DNA of 39,814 nucleotides from positions 1 through 39,814 of the forward strand of contig JANBPK010001268.1 in NCBI GenBank assembly GCA_027579435.1, read 5' to 3'. The position numbers and the translations under genes were made by a program. The notes below the pieces were generated by a model, which had not been told where the DNA came from, ran no database searches, and worked only from the letters and a program-made list of their open reading frames with translations. Origin of the DNA: Candolleomyces eurysporus. Lineage: Eukaryota > Basidiomycota > Agaricomycetes > Agaricales > Psathyrellaceae. This document shows, one piece after another, positions 11,965 through 23,188 of the stretch (position 1 is the stretch's first letter; each line of letters opens with the position of its first letter).

Positions 11965-14900
11965 CTATCTCACACTCCCTTGCATAACAAATAAACATAC
12001 ATGGTCAAAAGAAACCAAAATCCAGATATCAAGAGCATGCGTTTCCAGTCTTGCCGGTATAAGGGCAAGAGGACAGTCGATTTGAGAGGCTGCAATGATT
12101 TCGTATGGTCCGTACTGATTTGCTAAAGCGACGTGGATACCAAGAAGGGTACCGCTAACAACGAAGGCTGTTCAGAGTAGCCAAATGAAGTAAAGAGCAA
12201 CTTACTATGCTTGCCAGGGTAGGTGCAGATCGGCCGGTGCTGGCAAAAGGCGCCGAATTAGGATGCAGGCATGAGCGGGCTCGTTGAGATCCTCCACTTT
12301 GATCAGGAAGATGTCTTCGAGTGCAACAGGGACTCGTCGCCCATGCTCTTGGATGAAGGCATATGAATCCTTTTCTGTGCGGTTGTTAGCTCGGGAACCA
12401 TAGCGAAGCCCATCTTTTCGGATATAAGGAAGTCGACGTGCAACCCGGTTACCATAGAAGCGAATGCATCCAGGCTCCAGATCAAGAGTAAACTGCCTCC
12501 GGAGCTGTGGCCACCGCCGCTGGCCATACTGAAAGAGAATTTCAGCAAGGGGTGGTGGTGGAGGGAAACATGGCGATAGCATAATGGTGTGAAGATTAAG
12601 GTGGGTGGTTGAGATCTGCTTGGGGAGGCTGATGTTGTCAACTGAAGCCTCGGCACGGAATTGAGCAATTTCGACTGCCATTGATCCACGCCGTGCCTCA
12701 TTTTCGATGATTTGATAAATTAAATCACGCTCCCGCTGAGGGGCATCAGGAGGGAGAATGAGAAGAAGCTCGTAGATGAGATGGTTAAGCACCCAGTTCC
12801 GAAGTAGAGTAGTTTCGAGCTCACCGCCATCATGACCATTGATATTGACCCTTTCGAGCATCCCGTTGAACCTTTCAAAGGCAAACAGCCACCAACCATA
12901 AACGGGGCCCAAAAGTTTGATCATCGCCGCAAAATGCATCGCCAAATGGTGGTTTATTGAGAGGTGAGCATTGAGGGCCACCATTCGGCGACAGTACTGG
13001 GCAAGGTAGGCTTGCCCAGACATAGCTTGTGCCATGGTAATCATCTTGTTTGATAGTTGGCGGATGGCGGCGCAGAGCAAAAGAATAGCATTGTAAAGGG
13101 AGAGTCGTTTTCGGCTGTGATTTTTAGTTATGTTCTCGTTTGCAGAAAGTGGAGGTGCGGTATCTGGAATGGAATTGCTGGGATCGCGCCATGCGAGCCA
13201 GAGAACGACTGGCGTCACCGTGAGGAGGCGCCGCCATTCATCGGCTTTCTTGAGGGACTGGTTCTCTCCGAGCTATACAAATCAATATAGAATAGAAATG
13301 TCAAAGGTGACAAGCGACGTACATTTTTTGGTAGCCTAGTGATATGACTTGGCCATTGAATTGAATTGATCGCATTTTCGAACCGTGCTTTCGATGAGTT
13401 GATTCCCCCGGCACCAGGAAATAGATGAGCACCGAAAAGTAGCTCGGTGAAGAGCCAACAAACGACTCCTAGGTAAATGCAGTGCATGAAGTCCAGGGCT
13501 GTCTGCTTGCAGGGTTGCCAGCCAGGGAGATAATCGAGAATCGACCAACGCGCCCCATGGTATTTGAGAATATCTGCCTGGCGAGCTGCAGGTGCACCCC
13601 GCGAGCGGTACTTGTGTCGGAGCATGTTACGGTCATTTCGCAGTTTGAATTGGTCAATGTTGTAGCCGTCTTGGGTGTCAACGTCCAACAGTGTGGCCTC
13701 GCACCAAGGGCAAGGAGTAAGGTCTGCACTGTGCCCAGAGAACCCTGCGATCTTCCGAGCCCCAGGAGTATCGCAATTATTGCAAAGGAAATCCGCAAAA
13801 ATCTCGGCCTCGATAAGCTCCATGTCCGTGTCATCGTACACCTCCATCTTCACACCTACTCAAGCACCAGTCAGTATGGTTCATTGAAAGAGAGAAAGCG
13901 AAATAGTACCATTCTTCAGCTTTGAGACATCCTCTATGACATACTCGAGCACATTATTCAACTGGTCGGTGGTAGGCTCCGATGGGCCAGGTGTGATGGC
14001 AACACAAATAACGTTGTACGAGAGGAACCGATCCTCTCGAGGGAGGTCTGCGAATGCAATGTAGATAGGTCCTGTAGAATGAGGACGATTTTCGAGAGCA
14101 CCAAACCTAGAATAAGCAGTGAGCCTTAATTGGAACCCCAGAGATAGATGTATACGTACCAGTCAATGTTAACAGACATATGAAGTCCATACCGATGATC
14201 CACCAGTCGAGTTCCCTCTGCACCGTCATTTCCAACATCGCGTACAGTTCCTTGATCCCCTACCTCCCGAGAGATCTGGGTCTTCAATTCGTGCCACAGC
14301 GTCCCGTCATGTATGTCTTTCATGACAAAATCCGGGTCGTCGTTCTGATTCCGTGGAGAGTTCCGTGAATCCCGAAGGTGCCGCCCAAAGCCCTTTCTAC
14401 GCACCATGCGCTGAATCGACTGTATGAGCGATACCTGAGGCACAATGAGGCTAGGTACCTGAGACTCTTTCTCATTCTTGTCCACCTTCAGGTCCCAGAC
14501 TGTCCCTTCGCACCCGTCCATCTCGCAATCTGGGGATTCCATCGCCTGTACCTTTTTCGGAGGGTAAAGCTTCCAGCACTGGAGACAAGCGGCGTACTCA
14601 GTAATCCACTGATCAGCATCTATACCGAGGCGCCGCTTTGCACTGCTCAGTGTGGTAACTGGGAGAATGGTTGTGTTGTAAGGAAGCTGGATATTGGGGC
14701 ACAAAGCGCCGTACACTTCATCTTGAAGCTCGTGCCTTGCAATATCAGCTGCGAGAATTTCGTTCGTGTCGCGGACAGGCAGATTTTTCACAGCATTGTT
14801 GACGACAGCTTGGAGGTACGCCATGCGATACCAAGGAGCTTCATTCCGAGAGTATGCCGGTGCGTCGAAGATAGAGGAGCCTTCCGCCAGTTGGTCCTGA

Positions 14901-15313
14901 TCAGCTGCTGGATCCGCTGGTGCATTCTCCTCTTGACGGAGGCGTACACGTGTCCAGGTTGTGTCTGGAATGCGTTGGGTTGGTGGTGGTACAGCTCGAG
15001 GGGGGCTGGCCTGACGAGGGCCCAAACCCACATCCAATCCAATTGGCACCGGATCGGGTTGATCTTGGGCACCAAAGCCAAGGTCTAATGGTGGTTGCAG
15101 TGGAGCAGGCAGAGGAGGTGATGATTGCCTAGGAGATGCTGGAGGAGGAGGATTGGGAGGAGGGCTGCTTGCTGGCGAAGAGTCGGAAGAGTCGGAAGAG
15201 TCCTCGGCAGGCAGACCGTGGTACCGTATATGCCCCTGAACCTGTCGTCGAGTCATCAATCTAGTAGCGAGCGGTTTGTTGCAACATTGCTTGCAAGGAC
15301 AGGGCTCAAGCAT
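11965..15313 (-). mobile_element. CACTA-type (Tnp2-like) transposase gene
   Basis: Five exons, 15313-14160, 14106-13910, 13855-13323, 13272-12206 and 12154-11965, sum to 3141 nt (1046 residues) with no stop or frameshift. The N-terminus has a zinc-finger-like CPCKQCCNKPLATRLMTRR with a QGHIRYHG His pair, then a long proline/serine-rich stretch. The middle has CPWCEATLL, LDFMHCIYLGVV, LFPGAGGINSSKARFE and LPKN-LGENQSLKKADEWRR, motifs shared by basidiomycete Tnp2 proteins (transposase family tnp2, CACTA/CMC superfamily). The last exon is needed to complete the usual C-terminal region (LGIHVALANQYGPYEII to ALDIWILVSFDHV). Acidic residues for catalysis cannot be assigned by eye. I did not find terminal inverted repeats starting CACTA or a clear target duplication, so the ends of the element are unknown. 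The open frame suggests recent activity or constraint. Confidence 0.82.
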
Positions 15314-15547
15314 ATTGATAGAGCGTGGATGGTCGTGGTCAAGCTTGAGGTGGTTGTTGGCAGCGACAACGGCGGCTGATGCTCACGAAGCTGTCAATTA
15401 TGGATCAATTTTAAAGGAATTCAATCTTCTATCATTGGCGTCGTGTTCAGCAATAGAAGAAAAGCTATTTACACTCGATAATCGGATTGTTGGATAGTAT
15501 GTAGTAGAAAAATCCTGCCCATCTACTCTATTCTTCAAAGAAAAGTA

Positions 15548-16378
15548 CTAGTTTGTACCCTTTCTAGCCAGCAGTTCCATCCGGAGCGCAGAAAGGCGAT
15601 CGTATTTGGTGCGAAGAGCCGCCATCGTGGACCTCAATTCTTCAAGGTCAATATCAAGCAGCTGAACCGACAGGTCGACGTGCCCGGGTGCCGAATCGAG
15701 GGCTCGAGCTTCCAAGATGTGCCTTGCTCGCTTCAGCTTCATAGGACGTACGAAATCCTGGGTCGAATCAAAGGGCAAAGTGTCCAAAGGAGGTGATAGC
15801 GATGGCGTCAAGGGAGGCTCCGAGACTTGCGATATGGGGAGTAAAAATCCAGATTCCTGAAAGTTTGGGCTGTTCGAAGCCGGCGCTTTGTTGCCAGATT
15901 CCAGGGCTCGGGCATCTAGAATGTGCCGGGCTCGCTTCAGTTTCAATGGACGTACAAACGGTCGAGCAGAATCAAGGGCCGATATGTCAGAGGAAAGGGG
16001 CAACGATGAAGCCAGAGGGCTGTCGGAGGCCTCGGTCAAGGCCTTGACGGAGGCCTGCAAAGACTCGGAAACAGAGGGACTCGAATATGGCAAGCTGGTG
16101 ACGGCGACAGAATTGGAAGGGAGCAGTAGAGCTCCGTCAGAGTAGCACAAGAGAGGAATGTTTGAGCCCTCGCTGTGGCTGAAGATATCGCTGGCGTTCA
16201 ATTTCTGGTTTGTTGAGTAACGGCTTTTCCATGCACCCAAATACAGACGCAGCCGTTGAGGACTCACAGTTTCACCAGTGCCAGGAAGATTGGCAGTCGA
16301 GAACATCGATTCCAGCTCGAGTTCGGAAGGGTCGGACGTCGGGCAGTAAAAGGGAGACTGAGGTTCAGAATTTCGCAT
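15548..16378 (-). CDS. Small protein with duplicated KLKRARHIL motif, unknown function
   Basis: Open frame without introns, 276 residues from MRNSEPQSP (an ATG 33 bp further up at 16411 is also in frame). Two copies of a roughly 28-residue unit are present: DSARPFVRPLKLKRARHILD then ARALES, and DSTQDFVRPMKLKRARHILE then ARALDS, about 75 residues apart. Each is preceded by a Ser/Pro/Leu-rich spacer (DSPLASSLPLSSD, EPPLTPSLSPPLD). The C-terminus LDIDLEELRSTMAALRTKY is a likely coiled coil. The internal repetition argues for a real protein. No family is recognised. It lies between the transposase and the tRNA. Confidence 0.55.
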   Translation of the reverse strand: MRNSEPQSPFYCPTSDPSELELESMFSTANLPGTGETVSPQRLRLYLGAWKSRYSTNQKLNASDIFSHSEGSNIPLLCYSDGALLLPSNSVAVTSLPYSSPSVSESLQASVKALTEASDSPLASSLPLSSDISALDSARPFVRPLKLKRARHILDARALESGNKAPASNSPNFQESGFLLPISQVSEPPLTPSLSPPLDTLPFDSTQDFVRPMKLKRARHILEARALDSAPGHVDLSVQLLDIDLEELRSTMAALRTKYDRLSALRMELLARKGTN

Positions 16379-16773
16379 GAGGAGATGTGGGCGACGGTGG
16401 TATAGGGTCAAGGTGCAACGTGTACATATTTGATGACATCAGTCGGATTGTCAAGTCGATAATCTTGAACTAATTCTCATCGAGTCCTCAATTCAAGCGC
16501 AATTCGAGGCTATATTTCAAGAATGGGTGGTGGTCAATCTCAGTTATATTCTGCTGTCTCAATTCCCGGCTCATTCTTGTGAATCCTGGAAACAGCACTG
16601 GGAAGTCGCATTCGTTTGATTCTTGCCTGCTGATTTCGTGACAATTCACTGCGACTTTCGGAATTGATCCCGAATTAGGCCCAGCAAATTTTGGCTCTGA
16701 AACGCTGTGCCACCTGAGTCAGTGCTGCGTGGTCAGCCACTGCGGCTGACTGCTGCAAAACATTAAAAAAANT
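16379..16773. other. Intergenic, no gene seen
   Basis: No coding or RNA feature is recognised. It contains the likely promoter of the 15548-16378 gene and, at 16764-16771, an A run (T run on the minus strand) that would serve as the Pol III terminator of the tRNA. One ambiguous base lies at 16772. Confidence 0.4.
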
Positions 16774-16855
16774 GCATTAAGGGGGAATCGAACCCCCGGC
16801 GGGTCGAGCTCAGCCCGAATGGCAACGACCCAGGTTACCACTACCCCATTAATGC
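16774..16855 (-). tRNA. tRNA-Gly(GCC) with a 12-nt intron
   Basis: Folds as a full cloverleaf on the minus strand. The acceptor stem GCATTAA/TTAATGC pairs perfectly; the D arm is GGGT-AGTGGTA-ACCT; the anticodon stem is GGTCG/CGACC; the T arm GGGGG-TTCGATT-CCCCC is perfect; the discriminator base is A (16773). The anticodon loop TTGCCAT is interrupted after position 37 by 12 nt (16808-16819), the canonical position of eukaryotic nuclear tRNA introns, leaving anticodon GCC (16821-16823). The mature length is 70 nt without discriminator. A T-rich run follows directly as Pol III terminator. The B box GGTTCGATTC matches consensus. Confidence 0.9.
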
Positions 16856-17052
16856 TTGATGGTTATCTTCGTCCCTTCGAGAAGCATACATACGTCTGAG
16901 GTTGGGTGCCACTTTGCTTCGAGCACGAGATCTCGAGCAGTCCCTGGACCCGATCTTTCGATGTAGGATCTCGAAAACGAAAGATGTCACACTATTTCAT
17001 ATACCAGTGAGCACATTTGAAGCAAGAACTTGAACATATGCAGTCCGCCGCG

Positions 17053-20000
17053 TCACCACCCCGAGGCTTCCACCAAACTGGTGGCAAACTGCTCCAAGGG
17101 TATGATACTGAACAACCCCTTCTTCCCCCATTCACTGTTCTCTCCGAATTCTCTTCTCCATGACCGGCCTGAGAGAAAAATGACAGTCAGAACACAGGGA
17201 GAACATAGCAGAAGACAGATCAGACACTCACTCAGCCCATCCTCCCATGCATACAGCTCAACCCTCCACCCACGTTTCAAGGCCGTCCTAACTGGACCTA
17301 AGAAGCCATCCTCGTTAAACTGTCCGACGTTCCCATCCCCGGTTGCTAGCACGATCGTAGATCCCTTGGGCACCGTATCCGCGGCCGCAATCGCCTGATG
17401 TAGTTTCAGTTGGAGCAGTTCGTCAACACCTTGCTCGCGATACCGTATCTTGCTCGGCGTTCCGGTGCCGCTCGCTCCTACAGGGCCAGAGCCACTCCCG
17501 CTGTCTGCGCTGGTGCTTCCGGACAAATGGCGGATATGTGTCTTCTTCTTCTGGCTGCTAGTATTGGGCGGCTGCGCGGAAGACGCTTTACCACCATAGG
17601 TAGGTCGAGGAGCACCGACTGCGTGTTTGCCGTCTTTCCGTTCACGATCCATACCGTCACCTAAGGGAGCTATTGATCAGCTCTAAACTTCCTAGAAAAA
17701 NGAAAAAGATGCATACCGAGGTCGGGAACTCGGATATAAACCCGGACTTCATAGCCCAATTTTTGGATCTTTTCCATGGGCTGATACAACGGGCTGGACG
17801 TAACCACCACGCGACCTAGAAGCCCATACTCAGCCAGATGTACAAGATAAAGCGGAATTGCCACATACGGGATACGGCTCTCCCTCTCTCCAACACCAAC
17901 ACAAGCGCAGCATGCCACAAGTGTTTCGGAAACCTCTTGACTTTCCTCGCCTTCTCAACCACACTGACCACTTTAACAACACTGTCATCCTGACTCTGAT
18001 CCTGGTCTTCATATCCATCCGAAATCACTCCCTGAATGCTCGTCTTTGCTATCCTCCGCCTCGCCATCTGGGCATCCAAAACCGACTCTGTCGGCAGAGA
18101 TTTCGATAGCTCAAATCCAACGCTATCCTCTTGCCTATCCTTCGCTTTAGCCTTGACTCTCGAAGCCTTTACTCTGGCAGTGGCGAAGGATGGCAGCGTA
18201 ATCGGGTACTCGTCGTCCTCTTCACCACGGCTTTCTAGAGGCGATTCGATAATCGGAATCGCCGGCGATCGCTTCGTGCTCGTAGGGATAGTAATGGCTG
18301 TCGTTGCCTTGAAAGACTGGCTTGACGCAGCAATATCCTTTGAATCTACAAGCGCCGTTGTCGACCGGCTGGCCAGGTTCAGCTTGCTGCCTGCGGACGA
18401 CAGGTATTCATCGATAACGCTTTGAGGCGGTGGATATCGTTTCAAAAAATTGAGCATTCCGATGAGGATATTCGAGCTGATACCCGAGCGTTAGCATGAT
18501 GTGGGTTTAGAGAAAGATAGAAAAGAAACGTACTGGTCGATGAAGATATGAATCAAGGCTCCACCCTCCCCACGTGGATTACCGGTAACATCAAGCTCCG
18601 CCGGGTCTTGCTCCTGCTCCTCGACGCTGCTATCCTCGGTACTGAAAAGCGAAAGCGAGGGTGTAGAGTAGCTCCCACTTCCACCCTTCCCACTCCCATG
18701 CCTCACATGCCCCTTCCTCTTCTTGCCAGTCGGGGCCGGCCCTTTATCCGACCCGCTCGTCACCGCTGCCGGCGTTCTCCCACTGCCACCACCCTCCAAC
18801 CGCTGCAGCACCTTCTTCAAATCCTTCTTCTGTTCCGGGAACAGCACCTGCAGCTTGTGCGTCAAAGCGATCAACCGACTCCGCTTGCTCTGGTCCGCCG
18901 AAGCACTAGGATCCGACACATGTTCGACCTCGATTTCGTCGTCTTCCAACCCCAGCCCTCCCGAGCCTAGATTCGGGAATGACTTGGCATGAACCAAAGT
19001 CTTCGCTGCACGTCTAGTCCTAGACTTCCTGGAGCGTTTAGACGGCGGCGAAGCTTGCAACGCTTCCTCGGCCGTCGACTGCTGCTGCTTCAGCTCTCGC
19101 TCACCCTTCGCATCCCCGTTCTCCCTTAACCCAGGACGACTGCGACCCCTCCTTTCATCATCTTCCGGACCCATGTTCAAGGTCAAGTTCACGTCGAACT
19201 TGGTAGTTCTGGGTGTGGCCGTCCCAGGCGTCCCCNGTCGCAGCTCCCTTATACGGCCTCGCTTGCGTATCCCCTGCAGCGGGACTCGAGGAGAAGAACC
19301 CGACCTCTCCTTCACCGTCATCATCGTCTTCCTTGACGTCATCCTCGCCGTGATCGCCATCCTCGTCGTCTTGGTCCAAATCGCCCTCATCGACGTCCCA
19401 GTCATCGTGCCGCCCGCGCGCTGGCTCCCGTGGCTCGGAAGCTTGCTGGAGCAACAGCGCAGCGCGCTCTTTGTCTCGTTTGGCCTTGGCCCGCTCTCGC
19501 TCCTTCCGCCCGACTCGGTTCCCCTTCTTGCCTGTCAGCACGAGGGGCTGTGGCTCGTCTCCTCCCGGCCCTATGCCTGCACCTTCCCCTGCACCTCCTG
19601 CTGCTGGGGCAGGATCTTGATCCCCGTTTACCCCCGCGTTCGAGATACCCACTTGCAACTGCAGCTGCGCCTTCTTCGGTCTCGATAAAATAGTGATATG
19701 ATTAACGTCCGGGCCATAAGTCGAGTCTGTTGTAGTCGTAGTAGTCTTATTCGGAGCCTTCCTGTTCAATAAATTAGACTTCTGTTCTTCTTCCTGTCGT
19801 TGTCGTTCTTTGCCCTCGGGATCAACTTTCTTAGCAGCGGAGGAGGAGGATGATGATGATTTCGATTTCTTGTTCTTGGTCTTCGTAGTGGTAGCCATGG
19901 CCATACTATTAGCTGGTGGTAGTAATCCGTCGTCTTGATGGTGATCGTCATCATCATCATGATTGAACGTTACATCCTTCTTCTTGTCTTTATCCTTGTC

Positions 20001-22202
20001 CGCAGCAGAGGGAGCGGTAGCAGCAAGAAGCAAGGGTCTCGTAGCCGAGAGACCCGACACCGTCGTCACCGAGGTTGCGGTTAGCGATGGCGACGCCGGG
20101 GCAACTACACCGTGATGACCATTCGGATGGGGGTCCTTCACCGTAGCAGTGGCGGTGGCAGTGGCAGTAATGGGCTTCTTCCTCCTTCTCTTGCGTTTCG
20201 GTTCTGGAGAAGAAGCACCGTCACTCAACTGATTGATAAACCCAAAATACGAAAACAAGGAATAATGTGTGTGATCAGAGACAGAACAGAGCAAAAAGGT
20301 GGGTGGTGGGGAAGGGGAATTAAGAAAAGAGAGAGACTTACCAACGACGTGCTGCCATTCCCTCGGTACCATCCCCGTCGCGTCCATGGGAAGCGGGTGT
20401 AACAGTCCAGCCTCCCTATTTGCCTCCAACCTCGCTCGTTCCGCCGCAATGAAACCCAACGCCTCGTCTAAGAGCCCCAGCGAGGGATGCTCCTCTGGGA
20501 GATACCCATCGTCCTCTTGGTAGTCGACATAAGCAGCAACCCCATTTGAGTTTGCATCCTGCTGAGAGGGTGGCTCCGGGTCAAACCCAGGACCTTTGAA
20601 GGGCTGGTGGTACGTCGTAGGCAACACGTGATGGCCCAACAAAGGGTGCGGATGCATAGCGCCCTGCTGGAGGTACTGCTCGTACTCGTGCTCGTGCAGC
20701 CCCTGCTGCTCCACTGGCCCTCCTCCACGTCCTCCACGCGCCACGGGCCTGCGCGTCGGAGTGTGCGAATCGTCCTCGTACTCATCATCGACGAGCACCG
20801 CCCGTTGCGCAGACGAGTAAGGGATGATGACCTCTGAGCTGTCGTCGTCCGGGGTGGGTAAGGGAGAGGGAGGTTCAATTTGAGGAGAGAACGACGGGCC
20901 CTTGGTGTGCCTCCCAGTTGGTGCAGTGTCGACTGAAATGCGCTGGGTGGTTCTTGACGACCCTGAAGGCGAGTTGATGCTCGATGCGGCCGGACGTTGA
21001 GACACCAATGACATCGAATGCAGATCCGACGTCGACGAGTGAGTATGGGATGCGAGTGAGTGTGCTGAGGACGAGTCGGGCGTCTGGATTGTGTGAGGTG
21101 CGCCATCGGAAGTGGGGGTGTAATCTCTTGTCATCGTGGACCGCGTATCCGATCCGTCCACGGAGGAATGTGCCATCGTCGAGTTATCGTTAACCAACGA
21201 CCTCGTTGCCCTTGCCTTGTGAAGCAGCGATCGAACCGCGCTCTCCGAGTCCTCGTGAGTGTGATATGAGTATAAAGACGAGTTATCGTCTACTGGCGCA
21301 TGGTGAGGCGAAGGACGATGCTGAAGGTGTGACCATGGCCTCCTTGTTCCTGCTGTTCTTGAAGACGACTGCGAGTAGACCGACGAACGGTCGTGAATCG
21401 GAAACTCGGCACGTCTAGGGGTGATTTGCGCATCGTGACCGCGAAGAGACGGGATTTGGTGGGCGGAAGAGCGATGGAATGAATATGGTTGGTACCCGCT
21501 GGCGTCCCGCAAAGAATGCTCTCGGGAAGTCAACGAAGAATTATCTCCTTCCTCGCTTGCTTGGAGGCCGACCGGCGTATCTCGATTAGGAGAAAACACC
21601 GTCACCGGAAGAGCCATGTCTGCCCCGGCCGTGGACTGGTCGAGCGACTCCGCGAAAGATTCAGTATCTGGAATGTCTATATCGGAGGCGGCTTCGAATA
21701 TTTCGACTGTGCGAGAGTCTTCAGAAAGGGGTGAGGGCGGAGGTGGCGATTCTCTGTATTCTGCCTCTGGATTGTCGTTATCTACACGGACCTCGTACTC
21801 GTCTTCCTCATCTTCAAGTTCCTGGACTTGCTCGGAGGACGGGGTGATGCTATTGATATTGAAGTAGGAATGCAACTGGCGCTGGTCCCATACGGTATCG
21901 GCTAGAGGGGGGCTTTCGGTTCCAGAAGCCTCGCTGAGCCCTGGATGGGTGAAGGAGGAAATGGATGATTCCTCGAGGCGGGATGTTCGAGATGACGGAG
22001 GTGGGTGAAACTGTGGCATTGGATGGCGCGGATGGGGCTGCAAGTTGTTCCATGCCCAAAAAACGGTGGTGAATGCCCCAAGATCGGGCTGTTCGTCGGA
22101 GGTGGGCTCTGAGTTGGGTGCACTGGAGACGGTGTCTGTGGAAAAAGCGGGAGAGATGGGGATTGAGACACGAGAGCTGGTGGAAGCCGTGTCACTAGGC
22201 AT
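17053..22202 (-). CDS. NYN-domain (PIN-like ribonuclease fold) protein
   Basis: Six exons: 22202-20342, 20203-18534, 18476-17869, 17815-17717, 17660-17232 and 17168-17053. With the N at 19236 removed they total 4782 nt, 1593 residues, with no stop. The first thousand residues are low-complexity (Ser/Pro/Asp-rich, basic stretches PKRKRRRKK and GRKERERAKAKRDKERA). The NYN domain is split by inserts: IHIFIDHSNILIGMLNFLKR, about 190 disordered residues, LWHAALVLVLERGRAVSR, RVVVTSSPLYQPMEKI, LGYEVRVYIRVPD, a basic insert, EQGVDELLQLKLHQAI, TIVLATGDGNVGQF and VELYAWEDGLSRSWRREFGE. The acidic residues in FID, VDELL and TGDGN are those expected for metal-dependent RNase activity in this fold. If the N is kept as a base the gene appears broken into two unrelated frames. 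Partners and RNA targets are unknown. Confidence 0.85.
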
Positions 22203-22381
22203 GACTAGGGATTAGAGAACGACTAGAGATAAAAGAAAGAAGAGAAAGAGAAGGAAGGATGAAAAAGAGAGAAACGTGTAAAACGCAATGTCAAACCCAT
22301 TCTCGACACCCATGCCCACTCGACGACCGGCAGTTATTGCCCGTTTCAGCGACTCCAGTGCTCGTGACTACATTTGACTAT
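22181..22381. repeat. 201-bp direct repeat, copy 1 (NYN 5' end and upstream)
   Basis: Aligns without gaps to 29440-29640; I see one difference (ACGTGTAA versus ACGCGTAA). It begins inside the first codons of the NYN gene and covers the purine-rich stretch in front of its ATG. Similarity falls sharply beyond 22381 but resumes in blocks up to the NACHT start codons. Confidence 0.9.
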
Positions 22382-22679
22382 ACAACCTTGGTAGCCATCC
22401 TTATCATCATTGTTACCATCTTTCCCTGCTACGTTCCTGGGGAAAACCACAAAGATTGTCGCTTAATATTTCTTCTACGGTCCACGGCTTCCACAGTACA
22501 GACTTGAACAGGGCTTAACTCGCTTCTTCTGAATCCTCTTGACATCGAACCCACCCGTCAAAGACTTTCCTCGACTCGGAGCGCGAACCGATTTGTTGCG
22601 TCGAGCGGTGCCACAAGGCACTCTACTGACGTCAAGACAATTGCGAGTCCGAGAATACATCGCAGTCAGCATGGACACC

Positions 22680-22935
22680 AGGGAAAGCCCGTGTGTTGGC
22701 GGAGCTACCAGCGGGGAAAAACACAGAGGGTCAGAAGGGCCAGGAACTCATCTGTTTCCAAACGCTCCAGGATTCACCATGCAGAATTCAAATATGACAA
22801 TCGCCGCCACAGGGTGCTGGACTCAGCCCCATCTGTGACTTGGAATACAAAGGACAGGAGTCTCGACACCCCGAAATGTGACGAGGACACCCGTGTTGGC
22901 CCGGCCCGACCGAAGAAATTATGAACTAGGTTCAA
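22680..22935 (+). pseudogene. Relic of a NACHT-family N-terminus
   Basis: One frame reads EKHRGSEGPGTHLFPNAPGF followed by TMQNSNMT, the counterpart of QHRGSEGQGIHLFTNAQGFT in copy A. A second frame then gives WNTKDRSLDTPKCDEDTRVG, the counterpart of the pre-NACHT linker of copies B-D. It stops before Walker A; the next bases resemble an internal NACHT segment (ATCCTGTCCTCGAAGCC). No such block is present at the corresponding place in front of copy B, so it is an insertion or leftover of another copy, not a functional gene. Confidence 0.75.
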
Positions 22936-23188
22936 GGCCAATCCTGTCCTCGAAGCCGTCCACAGTATGTCTACCTATGTCTTTCTACTACGCAATGTCA
23001 GGGTTCCCACTGATACCGCAGGAAATTATAGAAAACAAGGGAGCCATTGCACGAATTATGCGGGCATAGGCCTGGGACCCTGACCTGCCCGCTACCTCAT
23101 GTTCACAGCCTCATATTCACACATAAACTGGGATTACAAGGGTACTTGACTCTTCTTTTCCTCATACCATCGGCTTCACTCCATTGGC

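Noticed and set aside
14378..15088. Long plus-strand open frame opposite the transposase
   Set aside because: It lies antisense to exon 1 of the Tnp2 gene, has no domain, and is a by-product of the codon usage of the real gene.
18548..18970. Plus-strand frames opposite the NYN gene (18.0-21.9 kb)
   Set aside because: All are antisense to well-supported exons, low-complexity, and without splice or domain support.
19158..22202. A stand-alone stress-response protein (NST1-like) ending near 19158
   Set aside because: The compositional likeness is only low complexity and basic runs. The frame is continuous with the NYN exons once the N at 19236 is dropped, and the frame used to reach a stop at 19158 lies beyond that N.
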